Positions 1 through 8,907 are shown, counted from the first letter of the stretch. The stretch: 64,000 bases of DNA from Sphingorhabdus sp. (GCA_028279555.1 JANQNO010000008.1:186001-250000), one strand, 5' to 3'. The notes: a model not told the origin generated them from the sequence alone. A program made the numbers and translations.

Positions 1-2
1 AC

Positions 3-50
3 ATCTATACAGGCCACGTCGCCGACTGCATCTACAACTTCTTCTGGTAA
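3..50 (+). CDS. C-terminal end of an unidentified protein (partial)
   Basis: Frame 3 is open from the window edge to a TAA at 48-50, giving a 15-residue tail that ends in an aromatic run (YNFFW). A strong terminator follows 22 bases later, which supports a genuine gene end. The aromatic C-terminus would suit a membrane or outer-membrane protein, but fifteen residues are too few to name a family. Confidence 0.35.
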   Translation: MYTGHVADCIYNFFW

Positions 51-71
51 CTTTCCTCCCTAGCCAGATAG

Positions 72-103
72 AAAAGCCCGGGCCTAACCGCCCGGGCTTT
101 TTT
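72..103 (+). terminator. Rho-independent terminator
   Basis: An 11-bp perfect stem (AAAAGCCCGGG at 72-82 pairing with CCCGGGCTTTT at 91-101), an 8-base loop and a run of six T at 98-103. It closes the gene that ends at 50. The A-run on the left arm means it could also work on the - strand, but no - strand gene ends here. Confidence 0.8.
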
Positions 104-255
104 CTGCCTCCAGCACAGTATATGATGCGCTTGGACTCCAACCCCAAACTTTGCTGTAGCAAAAAACCCCTTTGATGATATTCGAAAGCTGGAAAAGATC
201 GAGTGGGTCATGGTAAGAGGCCGCGTCATCGAATAGCTAGGAATTGATCAGACCG

Positions 256-966
256 ATGGAAGAGCCTGAGATCAAAGTCCGGAAGTTCGATCCCAACAAT
301 GATCCGATCAAACTCGCGAAGATCGGCGAGCATGTCACCAAACGGCTGGAAGCCAACGACAATATACACCTGGTTGAAAATCCAGCAGGTGTGCAACTCT
401 ATGTCCATCTCGATTTTTTGAGCGATGCGGATTGCGATATGCTGATCGAGAAGATCGATGCCGATGCCGTTCCGTCAAGCCTTTACAAAGGGACCGAGCA
501 GAAAGGGTTTCGAACCAGCTATAGTTGCCACCTCAACGCCTGGGATGATGACATCGCACGGATCGAAAAAAAGATGAGCGAAGTCATGGGTATTCACAAT
601 GACTTTGCCGAAACCATGCAAGGGCAACGCTATGCTATCGGGCAGGAATTCAAGGCCCATCATGATTTCTTCCACCCGTCGCAAAGCTATTGGGAGAAAG
701 AGGGACCATCCGGAGGGCAACGCAGCTGGACCGCTATGATTTTTCTCAACGAACCGGACGAAGGCGGCGAAACCGAGTTTCCCAAAATCGGTATAGGCGT
801 CAGACCGGTCAAGGGTATGATGCTGATGTGGAACAATATGGGGCTCGACGGCAGTATGAATTATGACACGCTGCATACCGGAACACCGGTAAAGGCTGGC
901 GTAAAACACATCATCACCAAATGGTACCGGCAGAATCCCTGGCTGAGAATTAACGAGGCCAAATAG
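256..966 (+). CDS. 2OG-Fe(II) oxygenase, prolyl 4-hydroxylase-like
   Basis: Predicted non-haem iron dioxygenase of 236 residues that would couple oxidative decarboxylation of 2-oxoglutarate to hydroxylation of a protein or small substrate. The C-terminal half carries the prolyl 4-hydroxylase signature: an HxD pair (H135 and D137 in KAHHDFF), a GGETEFP strand, the distal iron ligand H207 in LHTGTPV, and a downstream basic residue (K217) suited to bind 2-oxoglutarate. The N-terminal 50 residues are charged and unassigned. The frame is open from a TTG at 244, but the AGGA at 239-242 abuts that codon, so the ATG at 256 is preferred. It stands alone after a terminator. The substrate cannot be read from the sequence. 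Confidence 0.85.
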   Translation: MEEPEIKVRKFDPNNDPIKLAKIGEHVTKRLEANDNIHLVENPAGVQLYVHLDFLSDADCDMLIEKIDADAVPSSLYKGTEQKGFRTSYSCHLNAWDDDIARIEKKMSEVMGIHNDFAETMQGQRYAIGQEFKAHHDFFHPSQSYWEKEGPSGGQRSWTAMIFLNEPDEGGETEFPKIGIGVRPVKGMMLMWNNMGLDGSMNYDTLHTGTPVKAGVKHIITKWYRQNPWLRINEAK

Positions 967-1095
967 CTTTGCACGCCGATATTGGCGGTTTGTCGAAAGC
1001 GCTTTGAAGGCGTCTGAACGCGTCGCTATTCCGCAAGCAACAAAAAACGGCCAAAGATTGCCGTGAAATTCGCAAACATACGGGAACCCAAAAAA

Positions 1096-2922
1096 ATGAA
1101 GAAGCTAACCAAGGCCTTGCTCGCAGGATTCGTGGCAACCGCTCCGCTCGCGATGGCCGCTCCGGCCGTTGCCGCAAACACTGAAGATGGCGCAAAGGAA
1201 GAAAAGGCGGAAATGAGTGAGGGCGAGAAGCTCAAAAAACTCTTCGCCGACAGCGATGAAGACAATCTTCGCCGCAACCCGATCGGTGCGATTTTCCGTG
1301 GTGACATGCGCTATGCCGACCAGATCGGCGACTTCATCACAGACGAGTATAATGCAAAAGAAAAAGCTGCGAATGAGGCGGAGCTTGCAGCGTTGAAGAA
1401 GATCGACCGCGACAAGCTCTCCGAAACGGACAAGATCGCCTATGACGTTTTCAAGCGGAACAAAGAGCGCGCGATCATTGGATTCTCTGATGAAATACTT
1501 GCGCTTTCCAATCCGCGTCCGGTCAATCATTTCAGCGGGTTCCACACTTTTTACCCCAGTTTCGCCTCGGGCAAGGGCGCGGCCCCTTTCAAAACCGTCA
1601 AACATTATGAGGACAATCTGAAACGCCATGACGATTTCATTGTCATGACCGACCGCTCGATCGGCCGGTTCCGCGAAGGCATGCAATCGGGCGTGGTGGA
1701 GACCAAACTCACCATCAGGAATGTCATCGAACAGCTCGATACACAGATAAAGCTCGGTCTAGAAAATTCGCCTTTCATGGCTCCGGTGAATAACTTCCCC
1801 GAAGATTTCAGCGACGAAGACAAGACCCGTTTGACGGCTGCCTTCGCCGCCAAAACGCAAGAGATTTTCGACGCCTATCAGCGATTGCATGATTTTCTGA
1901 AAGAGGAATATCTGCCCGTTGCACGCGAAGGTGTCGGGCTATCCTACATGAAGGGCGGCGATATCTATTACAAATATCTGATCGAGGGCACGACCACCCT
2001 TCCCCTCGAAGCCGACTATATTCACAATCTTGGCATTAGCGAAGTCGCGAGGATCAAGACCGAGATGGAAGCAATAAAGGACGAGGTTGGCTTTGAAGGC
2101 ACGCTCTCGGAATTTTTCGAGCATCTCCGCACCGATCCCAAATTCCAACCAAAGTCGCGCGAAGCATTGACGCAGGGCTATTATGATCTGGGCAAAAAGG
2201 TCGACGAGGTCATCCACACCCAATTCAAGGTGTTTCCGAAATCGCCCCTCGAAATCCGGCCCTATCCGGAATCGATCGAGAAGTTTCAGGCTGGCGGTTC
2301 CTATCAGAGCGGTACACCCGATGGCTCGCGCCCTGGCGTTTTCTATTTCAACGCCTATGACCTGCCGTCGCGCAGCACCAACGGCATGACCACCCTCTAT
2401 CTTCATGAAGGTGCACCTGGCCACCATTTCCAGATCAGCCTCGCGCAGGAAAATGCCGATCTGCCCAACTTTATGCGCTTTGGCGGCAATACGGCCTATG
2501 TCGAGGGCTGGGCGCTCTATGCGGAGAAGCTCGGTTTTGTGCTGGGGCTCTATGACGATCCCTATCAGCGTTTTGGCCATCTTGACGATGAAATGCTGCG
2601 CGCGATGCGACTTGTGGTTGATACGGGCTTACATGCCAAGGGATGGACCCGCGATCAGGCTATTCAATATATGCTCGATAATTCGAGCATGGGTAAAACC
2701 GACGCAACTGCGGAGGTCGAGCGCTATATCGCGATTCCATCGCAGGCGCTTGCATACAAGATTGGTTCGCTTACAATTGATCGGCTCAAGAAGAAAGCCC
2801 AGGATGCGCTTGGGGACAAGCTCGATCCCCGGGAATTTCATGACCAGTTGCTCAATACTGGAGCGCTTCCCCTGACGGTGCTTGAAAAGAAAATCGAAAG
2901 CTGGATTGCAGCCCAGAAATAG
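1096..2922 (+). CDS. Secreted DUF885 family metallopeptidase-like protein
   Basis: Protein of 608 residues in the DUF885 (COG4805) family, whose members look like zinc-dependent carboxypeptidases exported to the envelope. The ATG at 1096 gives a textbook signal peptide (MKKLTKALLAGF, then an Ala-rich stretch ending AVAA). The in-frame GTG at 1063 would put a polar leader before it, so I chose 1096. A metal-binding motif HEGAPGHH lies at 437-444 and a glutamate in EGWALYAE at about 470, the layout of HExxH-like gluzincins. A lysine/glutamate-rich linker follows the signal peptide. It is monocistronic, followed by an inverted repeat and the rhodanese gene. The family's peptide substrate is not established. 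Confidence 0.85.
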   Translation: MKKLTKALLAGFVATAPLAMAAPAVAANTEDGAKEEKAEMSEGEKLKKLFADSDEDNLRRNPIGAIFRGDMRYADQIGDFITDEYNAKEKAANEAELAALKKIDRDKLSETDKIAYDVFKRNKERAIIGFSDEILALSNPRPVNHFSGFHTFYPSFASGKGAAPFKTVKHYEDNLKRHDDFIVMTDRSIGRFREGMQSGVVETKLTIRNVIEQLDTQIKLGLENSPFMAPVNNFPEDFSDEDKTRLTAAFAAKTQEIFDAYQRLHDFLKEEYLPVAREGVGLSYMKGGDIYYKYLIEGTTTLPLEADYIHNLGISEVARIKTEMEAIKDEVGFEGTLSEFFEHLRTDPKFQPKSREALTQGYYDLGKKVDEVIHTQFKVFPKSPLEIRPYPESIEKFQAGGSYQSGTPDGSRPGVFYFNAYDLPSRSTNGMTTLYLHEGAPGHHFQISLAQENADLPNFMRFGGNTAYVEGWALYAEKLGFVLGLYDDPYQRFGHLDDEMLRAMRLVVDTGLHAKGWTRDQAIQYMLDNSSMGKTDATAEVERYIAIPSQALAYKIGSLTIDRLKKKAQDALGDKLDPREFHDQLLNTGALPLTVLEKKIESWIAAQK

Positions 2923-2959
2923 CGTTTTGCATACCCGTCTGTGCCGTTCAGGGCATATT

Positions 2960-2998
2960 CAATTCCGGCATGGGAAAAGCCCGCTCATACCGGAATTG
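2960..2998. repeat. Inverted repeat before the rhodanese gene
   Basis: CAATTCCGGCATG at 2960-2972 pairs with CATACCGGAATTG at 2986-2998, one mismatch in 13 bp and a 13-base loop. The right arm touches the GGAGGG ribosome-binding site at 2998-3003. It may be an mRNA hairpin limiting translation, a protein site, or the weak end of the preceding transcript; there is no T-run. Confidence 0.5.
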
Positions 2999-3008
2999 GA
3001 GGGATGCG

Positions 3009-3533
3009 ATGAAATATCTGATTGCAGCTGGTTTGCTGGCCTCGGCGCTTCCCGTCTATGCAAATGAAGCCGTAGATGTTGCGCCTGCTCAAATCGACTA
3101 TTCGGGATTTGTCGGGCTGACCGGCGAGGTCGCAGAGTATCGCCAGAAACGTTTGATCCCACTTGCGGAGTTCAAAGAGCGAGCGGCATCGAAAAATGCT
3201 CTAATCCTCGACACGCGTTCGGCAGCCGCTTTTGAAATGGGCCATATCAAGGGCGCGATCAATCTGCCATTTTCCGATTTCACCGATGAGAAACTGCGCA
3301 AGGTCATCGGCGAAAATCCGGATCGCGAGATTTTGATCTACTGCAACAACAATTTCTCGAACGATGTTGCACCCATTGCACTGAAAAGCGCACCGCTCGC
3401 GCTCAACATTCCGACCTTCATCAATCTCTATGGTTATGGCTATCGGAATATCTATGAGCTTGCCGGTTCCTACGACGCCACCGACCCGCAGGTCGAATGG
3501 GTTGGCCAGGAGAATGCCGGCATAACGCTTTAG
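3009..3533 (+). CDS. Periplasmic rhodanese-like domain protein
   Basis: Protein of 174 residues with an N-terminal signal peptide (MKYLIAAGLLASALPVYA) and one rhodanese fold. Visible are the conserved DTRSAAAFEMGHIKGAINLP block (CH2A-like) and an active-site cysteine C112 in YCNNNFSND. The usual CxxGxR loop is replaced by CNNNFSN, so the sulphur-binding pocket is atypical. The start at 3009 follows a clear GGAGGG; an upstream in-frame ATG at 2970 lies inside the inverted repeat and would spoil the signal peptide. Sulphurtransferase activity is plausible but unproven; similar proteins are often left as rhodanese-like. Confidence 0.8.
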   Translation: MKYLIAAGLLASALPVYANEAVDVAPAQIDYSGFVGLTGEVAEYRQKRLIPLAEFKERAASKNALILDTRSAAAFEMGHIKGAINLPFSDFTDEKLRKVIGENPDREILIYCNNNFSNDVAPIALKSAPLALNIPTFINLYGYGYRNIYELAGSYDATDPQVEWVGQENAGITL

Positions 3534-3545
3534 CTTCGAAGCTAA
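3530..3545. repeat. Perfect 16-bp palindrome over the rhodanese stop codon
   Basis: TTAGCTTCGAAGCTAA is a perfect palindrome that contains the TAG stop at 3531-3533. It lies 18 bases before the argE start. It may be a protein-binding site or chance; it lacks the loop and T-run of a terminator. Confidence 0.35.
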
Positions 3546-3563
3546 TCACGTTATGGCGGGGGC

Positions 3564-4727
3564 GTGCCCGCCGAACTCTATACATCCGCTCTCGCAATCC
3601 TGGAAAAGCTGGTCGCTTTCGATACGACCTCGCGCCGCAGCAATCTTGTCCTTATCGAGTGGGTTGAGGCGTATCTGGCCGAGCATGAGATTGCCTCCAC
3701 CCGCGTTGCCAGCGCGGACAAGAACAAGGCCAACCTGTACGCAACCATTGGCCCGGTGGCCGAAGGCGGCGTCATCTTGTCGGGACACAGCGATGTTGTG
3801 CCGGTCGATGGCCAGGATTGGAGCAGCGACCCCTGGGTGCTGACCCAGGCAGACGGCAAGCTTTTTGGGCGCGGAACCTGCGACATGAAAGGTTTCCTGG
3901 CGCTCGCTCTGGCCGCAGCGCCGCATTTCAAACACGGCAAGAAGCCGGTCCATCTCGCGATCAGCTACGACGAGGAAGTCGGCTGCCTCGGTGCACCGGC
4001 CATGATCGCAGAGATTGCAGGTAAGCTTCCTGCCCCGCGGCTCGCCATTATCGGAGAACCTTCGATGATGAAGGTGATCAACGGGCATAAGGGAATCTGC
4101 GTTCATGAGGTCGAGATTCTGGGTCACGAAGCGCATTCGAGCCACACGCAATTGGGGCTTTCAGCCAATATGATCGCTATCGAGCTGATGCATATGCTCG
4201 CCGATCTGGCGCGCCGTCTCTTTGAGAAGGCTCCCGAGGACAGTCCCTTCGTTCCGCCGCATGCAACTTTGACTATCGGAGAGATGGAAGGCGGAACTGC
4301 TGCGAATATTCTCGCGCGGCGGGCGCGCTTCCTGTTCGATCTGCGCACCCCGCCCGACGATGATGCGGAGGATATACTTGCAGAATTCAAAGCACATGCC
4401 TCCGCCCTTGACGGCGAAATGAAAGCCGCTTTCCCGGAAAGCGGGATAACCATAACACAGCTTTCCAATGCACCGCCGCTAAAGCCGCAAGCGGATAGCG
4501 AAGCGGAAGATTTCGTGCGCGGTCTGACCGGCGACAATAATCCGGCTGGGGTGGTAGCCTATGCCGCCGAAGCCGGCCAGTTTCAGCAGGCTGGCTTCCC
4601 CACCGTGATCTGTGGTCCTGGCTCGATCGAGCAGGCGCACCAGCCGGACGAGTTTATCGCCATCGATCAAATGCGTCAGGGCGCAGCGTTTATGGAGCGA
4701 CTGGCAACAAATTTGCAGGGAGCGTGA
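3564..4727 (+). CDS. argE: Acetylornithine deacetylase (M20 family)
   Basis: Cytosolic zinc hydrolase of 387 residues that removes the acetyl group from N-acetyl-L-ornithine in arginine synthesis. M20 landmarks are all present: the metal histidine in SGHSDVVPVDG, the bridging aspartate in GRGTCDMKGF, the catalytic EE pair in SYDEEVGCLGAP, the ligand glutamate in GEPSMM and a late histidine in IEQAHQPDEF. The length is normal for ArgE. The start is a GTG after GCGGGGG. It is followed after 3 bases by a short-chain dehydrogenase, so the two are probably co-transcribed. Succinyl-diaminopimelate desuccinylase (DapE) is the nearest alternative, but the GHSDVVPVDG and YDEEVGCLGA wording fits ArgE better. 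Confidence 0.85.
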   Translation: MPAELYTSALAILEKLVAFDTTSRRSNLVLIEWVEAYLAEHEIASTRVASADKNKANLYATIGPVAEGGVILSGHSDVVPVDGQDWSSDPWVLTQADGKLFGRGTCDMKGFLALALAAAPHFKHGKKPVHLAISYDEEVGCLGAPAMIAEIAGKLPAPRLAIIGEPSMMKVINGHKGICVHEVEILGHEAHSSHTQLGLSANMIAIELMHMLADLARRLFEKAPEDSPFVPPHATLTIGEMEGGTAANILARRARFLFDLRTPPDDDAEDILAEFKAHASALDGEMKAAFPESGITITQLSNAPPLKPQADSEAEDFVRGLTGDNNPAGVVAYAAEAGQFQQAGFPTVICGPGSIEQAHQPDEFIAIDQMRQGAAFMERLATNLQGA

Positions 4728-4730
4728 GCT

Positions 4731-5537
4731 ATGCCTGATTGGTCGAGTTATGCAGACCGCCTAGCCATGGTTACCGGTGCGGGAGACGGCATTGGCAAGA
4801 TGCTGGCCATCAAACTGGCCGAGGTTGGCATGCGCGTTTGCGTCCAGGACATAAGAGCCGACGCAGCCGAGAATGTTGTCAATGAGATCGGCGGATCGGC
4901 ATTCCCGCTTGTTTTCGACATAAGCGACCGCAAGGCGACGACCGACGCAGCAGCGCTCCTCAAGTCCGACCACGGCAATCTCGCAATGCTATGGATCAAT
5001 GCAGGCGTCGGTGTGGGCGCATCGATACTGGAGGGGAAGCCGGATCAGATCCGCTGGGCCTATGACGTCAATGTGCTCGGTGCCATCTGGACCGCACAAT
5101 GCTTTGTCCCGTTGATGCACGGCGATCCTAGCCATGTTGGCATCACCGCCTCAACCGCTGCGCTGCGTCCGCCAGAAGGCGACTTTCCGCTCTATGCGGC
5201 GAGCAAGCATGGGACGATGGCGGTGGCTGAGGCATTGCGCGGCGAGCTAACGAAGCGCGAAATCGAGACGACTATCCTTTGCCCGGGCCTGCTCAACACC
5301 CAGATTTGGGACGGTGCCAAGGCCAGGCCCGAGCGTTTTGGCGGGCAGCAACGCATGGACCCGAAGATTGCCGCGATGTGGCGCGGAGCCAAATCTCCCG
5401 ATGCGATGTGGCCGCATATAGAGAAGGTCATGCTGGGCGGAGGCGGAGTATTGACCTGCGCAACCGACGAGGGAGAGACGTTGAAGGCGCTGGGAGATCG
5501 CACGGCCCGCATTGCAGACGGGCTGGTTGAAATATGA
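4731..5537 (+). CDS. Short-chain dehydrogenase/reductase
   Basis: Classical SDR of 268 residues, an NAD(P)-dependent oxidoreductase with a Rossmann fold. The cofactor loop TGAGDGIG lies at 15-22, NAG at 90-92, and the catalytic Ser141, Tyr155 and Lys159 (YAASK) are intact. D40 at the end of strand 2 (VCVQD) suggests preference for NAD over NADP. It starts 3 bases after the argE stop with a GGAGCG ribosome-binding site inside argE, so translation may be coupled. The substrate is unknown; nothing nearby ties it to arginine synthesis. Confidence 0.85.
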   Translation: MPDWSSYADRLAMVTGAGDGIGKMLAIKLAEVGMRVCVQDIRADAAENVVNEIGGSAFPLVFDISDRKATTDAAALLKSDHGNLAMLWINAGVGVGASILEGKPDQIRWAYDVNVLGAIWTAQCFVPLMHGDPSHVGITASTAALRPPEGDFPLYAASKHGTMAVAEALRGELTKREIETTILCPGLLNTQIWDGAKARPERFGGQQRMDPKIAAMWRGAKSPDAMWPHIEKVMLGGGGVLTCATDEGETLKALGDRTARIADGLVEI

Positions 5538-5611
5538 TCTGACGCAGCGCGCCCTAGCGGATTTTGAACTTTGCGCTCTATCGGCTATATTTTTCCCCTG
5601 AGGAGTGACCA

Positions 5612-6679
5612 ATGCCGCTGGTAAAAGCAGCCAAGCCAAAAGAGATATTCGCGCCCGAAGACTGGGCGGAGATTACGCAAATTTCTCCCTGGCGGGGATT
5701 CTGGCTCACCTTTCATGCCTGGGCTGTTGTTGCCCTGGTTGCTGGCGGTACGGCATGGCTGTGGCATTGGAACTGGCTGGCCGGGCTTGTGGCAACGATT
5801 CCGGCGCTTTTCCTGATTGGCGGGCGCCAGCTGGGGCTGTCTATCATCATGCATGACGCAGCGCACGGCCTGATGCATCCCAGCCGCAAGATCAACAATA
5901 TGCTGGGGCAATTTGCGGGAGCCGCAACGGGCAGCGACCTGCACGCCTACCGCACCTACCATCTGACCCACCACAAGTATACGCAGCAGCCCGAGGATCC
6001 GGATCTCTCGCTGTCAGCGCCCTTCCCGACCACGCGCGCCAGTATGCGACGCAAGGTGATCCGCGATTTGACGGCGCAAACCTTTTTCAAACAGCGCAGT
6101 CATCAGTTCGCCAAGGCCTGGATCGGGCTGAAAGCTATGCTTCGAGGTGAAAGCGATGAGCCCGGTGCCAAGCGCGATACAAGCGCGGGACGCGCGCTCA
6201 ACAATTCGGGCCGGAACGGACTCAATGCCCCTGTCGAGACAATTGACGGCGCGAAAGTGACAGCGAAGGTCGTTGGCCGCTTCCTTGCGATCCAGCTAGG
6301 CGTGCTCGTCATCAGCCTCGCGGCGGGGAGTATCATTCCGTTCCTGCTGTGGATCGTCGCGCTTGCCACTACTTTTCAGCTGATCCTGCGCATTCGCAAT
6401 ATCGCCGAACATGCATGTACCACAACCGGCAGTGATGATCCCTTTACTCACGCCAGAACCACCCGGGCAAGCTGGCCTGAGCGCATGGTGGTCGCGCCCT
6501 ATTGGGTAAACTTTCACAGCGAACATCATCTGTTCATGGGGGTGCCCTGCTACCGGCTCGCGCGCGCCCATGAATTGCTGGGCCGGGGCGGCTATCATGA
6601 GCGCATGACAATCGCGCCCAGCTATGCTTCGGTTCTGCACGAAGTGACGGCAAAAGAACAAACCGTAGCCCTGAGCTGA
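5612..6679 (+). CDS. Membrane fatty acid desaturase
   Basis: Integral membrane di-iron oxygenase of 355 residues that would introduce a double bond into an acyl chain or modify a lipid such as a carotenoid. The three histidine boxes are present: HDAAHG near residue 89, HLTHH near 117 and HSEHH near 303. Hydrophobic segments flank them (about 28-70 and 220-260). A GAGGAG ribosome-binding site lies 8 bases before the ATG at 5612. The HSEHHLFMGVPCYRL wording is typical of the bacterial fatty acid desaturase/beta-carotene ketolase-hydroxylase group, so the exact substrate is open. It is preceded by 74 bases without a clear terminator. Confidence 0.85.
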   Translation: MPLVKAAKPKEIFAPEDWAEITQISPWRGFWLTFHAWAVVALVAGGTAWLWHWNWLAGLVATIPALFLIGGRQLGLSIIMHDAAHGLMHPSRKINNMLGQFAGAATGSDLHAYRTYHLTHHKYTQQPEDPDLSLSAPFPTTRASMRRKVIRDLTAQTFFKQRSHQFAKAWIGLKAMLRGESDEPGAKRDTSAGRALNNSGRNGLNAPVETIDGAKVTAKVVGRFLAIQLGVLVISLAAGSIIPFLLWIVALATTFQLILRIRNIAEHACTTTGSDDPFTHARTTRASWPERMVVAPYWVNFHSEHHLFMGVPCYRLARAHELLGRGGYHERMTIAPSYASVLHEVTAKEQTVALS

Positions 6680-6696
6680 TAACGCAATGGCGTTAT

Positions 6697-6779
6697 CGAA
6701 AGTCGAAGGGCGCTTGTCCCGATGAGCGTGCTTCGACGGACGCATCGCCTTTCAGGCAATGCTGCTCAGCACTAACGGT
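6697..6779. repeat. Palindromic repeat copy 1 (TGTCGAAG/CTGAGC family)
   Basis: Intergenic copy between the convergent desaturase and asparaginase genes. It carries GCTTCGAC at 6730-6737 and ends in CTCAGCACTAACGGT at 6765-6779, the same right end as the copy inside the helicase gene at 9287-9403. Its left arm (CGAAAGTCGAAGGGCG, 6697-6712) also matches the interior of that copy. The family has at least five members in this window. Confidence 0.65.
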
Positions 6780-6780
6780 G

Positions 6781-7272
6781 TTAACTTGCCACAAATCTTC
6801 CCGCCTCCCGGTCCTTGCGGGTGGTGGAGGGATCGAAGATCTGCCCGTTCATCGCCACATAAATGCCCGCCGATAGCGCCTGCACCGCAGCAAAGGCAAA
6901 GCCGACATTGAAATGTGCATCGCTATTGCGGATACGCGCGGGCTGCAGCGCGCCTGTCAGAACGACGGTCTTGCCTTCAACGTCCTTTAGAGCCTTCCCG
7001 GTTTCCACCATAGTGTCGGTGCCATGCGTGATCAGGATTCGCTCGGCATCGCTTTCGGCAACAGCGGCATGAATGGCTGCGCGATCTTCTTCGGTCAGCT
7101 CCAGGCTGTCCTTGCGCATCAACTGCGTAACGCGGTGCGGCGCATGTACGTTATTCTCGGCGAGAATATCCGGCAGCGTTGTCGGGCCGATCTGAAACTC
7201 GCTCAAGGCGTCGAAATAAACCTTGTCGATGGTTCCGCCTGTGGTGAAAATTTCGATCATTCCGCTACTCAC
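6781..7272 (-). CDS. Compact single-domain L-asparaginase-like protein
   Basis: Protein of 163 residues equal to only the N-terminal catalytic domain of type I/II asparaginases (usually about 320 residues). Both catalytic motifs are present: TTGGTID near residue 11 (nucleophile Thr) and HGTDTMV near 84, with the TGA loop (VVLTGALQP) near 105. The C-terminal dimer domain is missing and the protein ends cleanly with TAA, so this is a family form rather than a fresh truncation. The start is a GTG that overlaps the TGA of the LysRS gene (GTGA), with GAGG about 7 bases upstream; an ATG four codons later is the alternative. The overlap implies translational coupling. Whether it hydrolyses asparagine or another amide is unknown. 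Confidence 0.8.
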   Translation of the reverse strand: MSSGMIEIFTTGGTIDKVYFDALSEFQIGPTTLPDILAENNVHAPHRVTQLMRKDSLELTEEDRAAIHAAVAESDAERILITHGTDTMVETGKALKDVEGKTVVLTGALQPARIRNSDAHFNVGFAFAAVQALSAGIYVAMNGQIFDPSTTRKDREAGRFVAS

Positions 7273-8855
7273 GCCAGCGCCTCTGAAATCAGCACCCTAG
7301 TATTGGCAACGCCATAGAGCTTGATAAAGCTGCCCATGCGCGGGCCGGCGCTGGACCCCAGCAGGGTTTCATACAGCGCGCGGAACCAGTCGCGCAGATT
7401 TTCAAAGCCGTATGCCTCGTCCTTGCCGATTTCATAGACGATGGTCTGGATGTCTTCGGCTGCCGCGCTGTCATCCAGCTTCGACAGTTCATTATCCAGG
7501 GTCCGCAGCGCATCCACCTCGCTGCCCTCGGGCTTGCGGCGCTTGAGCGACGGCGCAACAAAGTCGCGCGTATAGGCCATCGCATTATCGATAAGCCCGT
7601 CGAGCTCCGGATAGGCCGCTGCATCCGCGCCTTCCACATAGTTGCCGAGATAGCCCCAAATCTGCTCCTTGGTCACATCCGCGCCCATCACGCCCACCAG
7701 ATTGAGCAAAAGCCCATAGGTGACCGGCAGCACCGTGTCTGGCACAGCTTCACCGCGCGCTGCGTGCACATGATGCACCGGATTGCCGAGCTTCTTGTCG
7801 GGCTTCTGCTGCGGGTAGTTCCCGCGCATCTGAAAATATTCATCCACCGCGCGCGGGATCACCCCGATATGCAGCTGCTTGGCCGACTTCGGTTCGCGGT
7901 AGATATAGAAAGCGAGGCTCTGCTTGCTGCCATAGTCGAGCCATTCCTCCAGGCTCAGGCCATTGCCCTTCGATTTGGAGATTTTCTCGCCCTTCTCGTC
8001 AAGAAACATCTCGTAAATCAGGCCTTCGGGCTTGCGGCCACCCAGCGCCTTGGCGATTTTGCCGGATTGAATGCCGCTTTCGGTCAAATCCTTGCCATAC
8101 ATTTCATAGTCGACGCCCAGTGCGACCCAGCGCATCGCCCAGTCCGCCTTCCATTGCAGCTTCGCGCCGCCCGACAGGATGCAATGCTCGATACGCTCGC
8201 CCTCATCCTCGAAGGCGATCATGCCACTTTCGGCATCGAGCACCTCGACCGCGACCTGCAAGACATGGCCGGATTTCGCCGATATCGGCAGCACCGGCGA
8301 ATAGGTCGCCTGCCGCTCCTTACCGAGCGTCGGCAACATAATGTCCATGATCGCCTGATAATTGCGCAATACGTTGCGCAGCGCATCATCGAATGCGCCG
8401 CTGCTATAGCGTTCGGTCGAACTGACGAATTCATAGTCGAAATTGAAGCGGTCGAGAAATGCGCGCAGCATCGCATTATTGTGATGCGCGAAGCTTTCAT
8501 ATTTGCCGAAAGGATCGCGCACTTTTGTGAGCGGCTTGTGCAAATCCTCGGTCAGCATCTCTGCATTGGGAATATTGTCCGGCACCTTCCTGAGACCGTC
8601 CATATCATCGCTAAAGGCTACCAGCCGGGTCGGTATCTCGCCGCCCGTCAGCAGTTCGAAGGCGCGCCGCACCATGGTTGTGCGCAGCACTTCATTGAAA
8701 GTGCCAATATGCGGCAGGCCGGAAGGGCCATAACCCGTTTCGAACAGCACAGGCGAACCATCAGGTTTGCCTTGCGGAAAGCGTTTGAGCAGCCGCCGCG
8801 CTTCTTCGAAGGGCCAGGCCTTGTTCTGCTTTGCTGCGGCGCGCAATTCTTCCAC
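7269..8855 (-). CDS. lysK: Lysine--tRNA ligase, class I
   Basis: Archaeal-type class I lysyl-tRNA synthetase of 528 residues, charging tRNA-Lys; among bacteria it is found mainly in alphaproteobacteria and spirochaetes. The HIGH-type motif is HIGTFNE starting at H49 and the KMSKS loop is KISKSKGNG at 291-299. The C-terminal part is the helical anticodon-binding region. The frame is open to a TTG at 8888, but that codon lacks a ribosome-binding site, whereas a GTG at 8855 follows AAAAGGAAAC by a good distance and matches the usual N-terminus (VEELR then KAWPFEEARRLL). Its stop overlaps the asparaginase start. A palindromic repeat sits in the 5' region. No class II LysRS is in this window. Confidence 0.93.
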   Translation of the reverse strand: MEELRAAAKQNKAWPFEEARRLLKRFPQGKPDGSPVLFETGYGPSGLPHIGTFNEVLRTTMVRRAFELLTGGEIPTRLVAFSDDMDGLRKVPDNIPNAEMLTEDLHKPLTKVRDPFGKYESFAHHNNAMLRAFLDRFNFDYEFVSSTERYSSGAFDDALRNVLRNYQAIMDIMLPTLGKERQATYSPVLPISAKSGHVLQVAVEVLDAESGMIAFEDEGERIEHCILSGGAKLQWKADWAMRWVALGVDYEMYGKDLTESGIQSGKIAKALGGRKPEGLIYEMFLDEKGEKISKSKGNGLSLEEWLDYGSKQSLAFYIYREPKSAKQLHIGVIPRAVDEYFQMRGNYPQQKPDKKLGNPVHHVHAARGEAVPDTVLPVTYGLLLNLVGVMGADVTKEQIWGYLGNYVEGADAAAYPELDGLIDNAMAYTRDFVAPSLKRRKPEGSEVDALRTLDNELSKLDDSAAAEDIQTIVYEIGKDEAYGFENLRDWFRALYETLLGSSAGPRMGSFIKLYGVANTRVLISEALA

Positions 8856-8907
8856 TTCCTTGTTTCCTTTTCGTTCTCTAGCTGCCAATAGGCGATAGAG
8901 TAGTATT

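Noticed and set aside
7764-8891. 375-residue + strand frame opposite lysK
   Set aside because: Antisense to a class I LysRS with both signature motifs.
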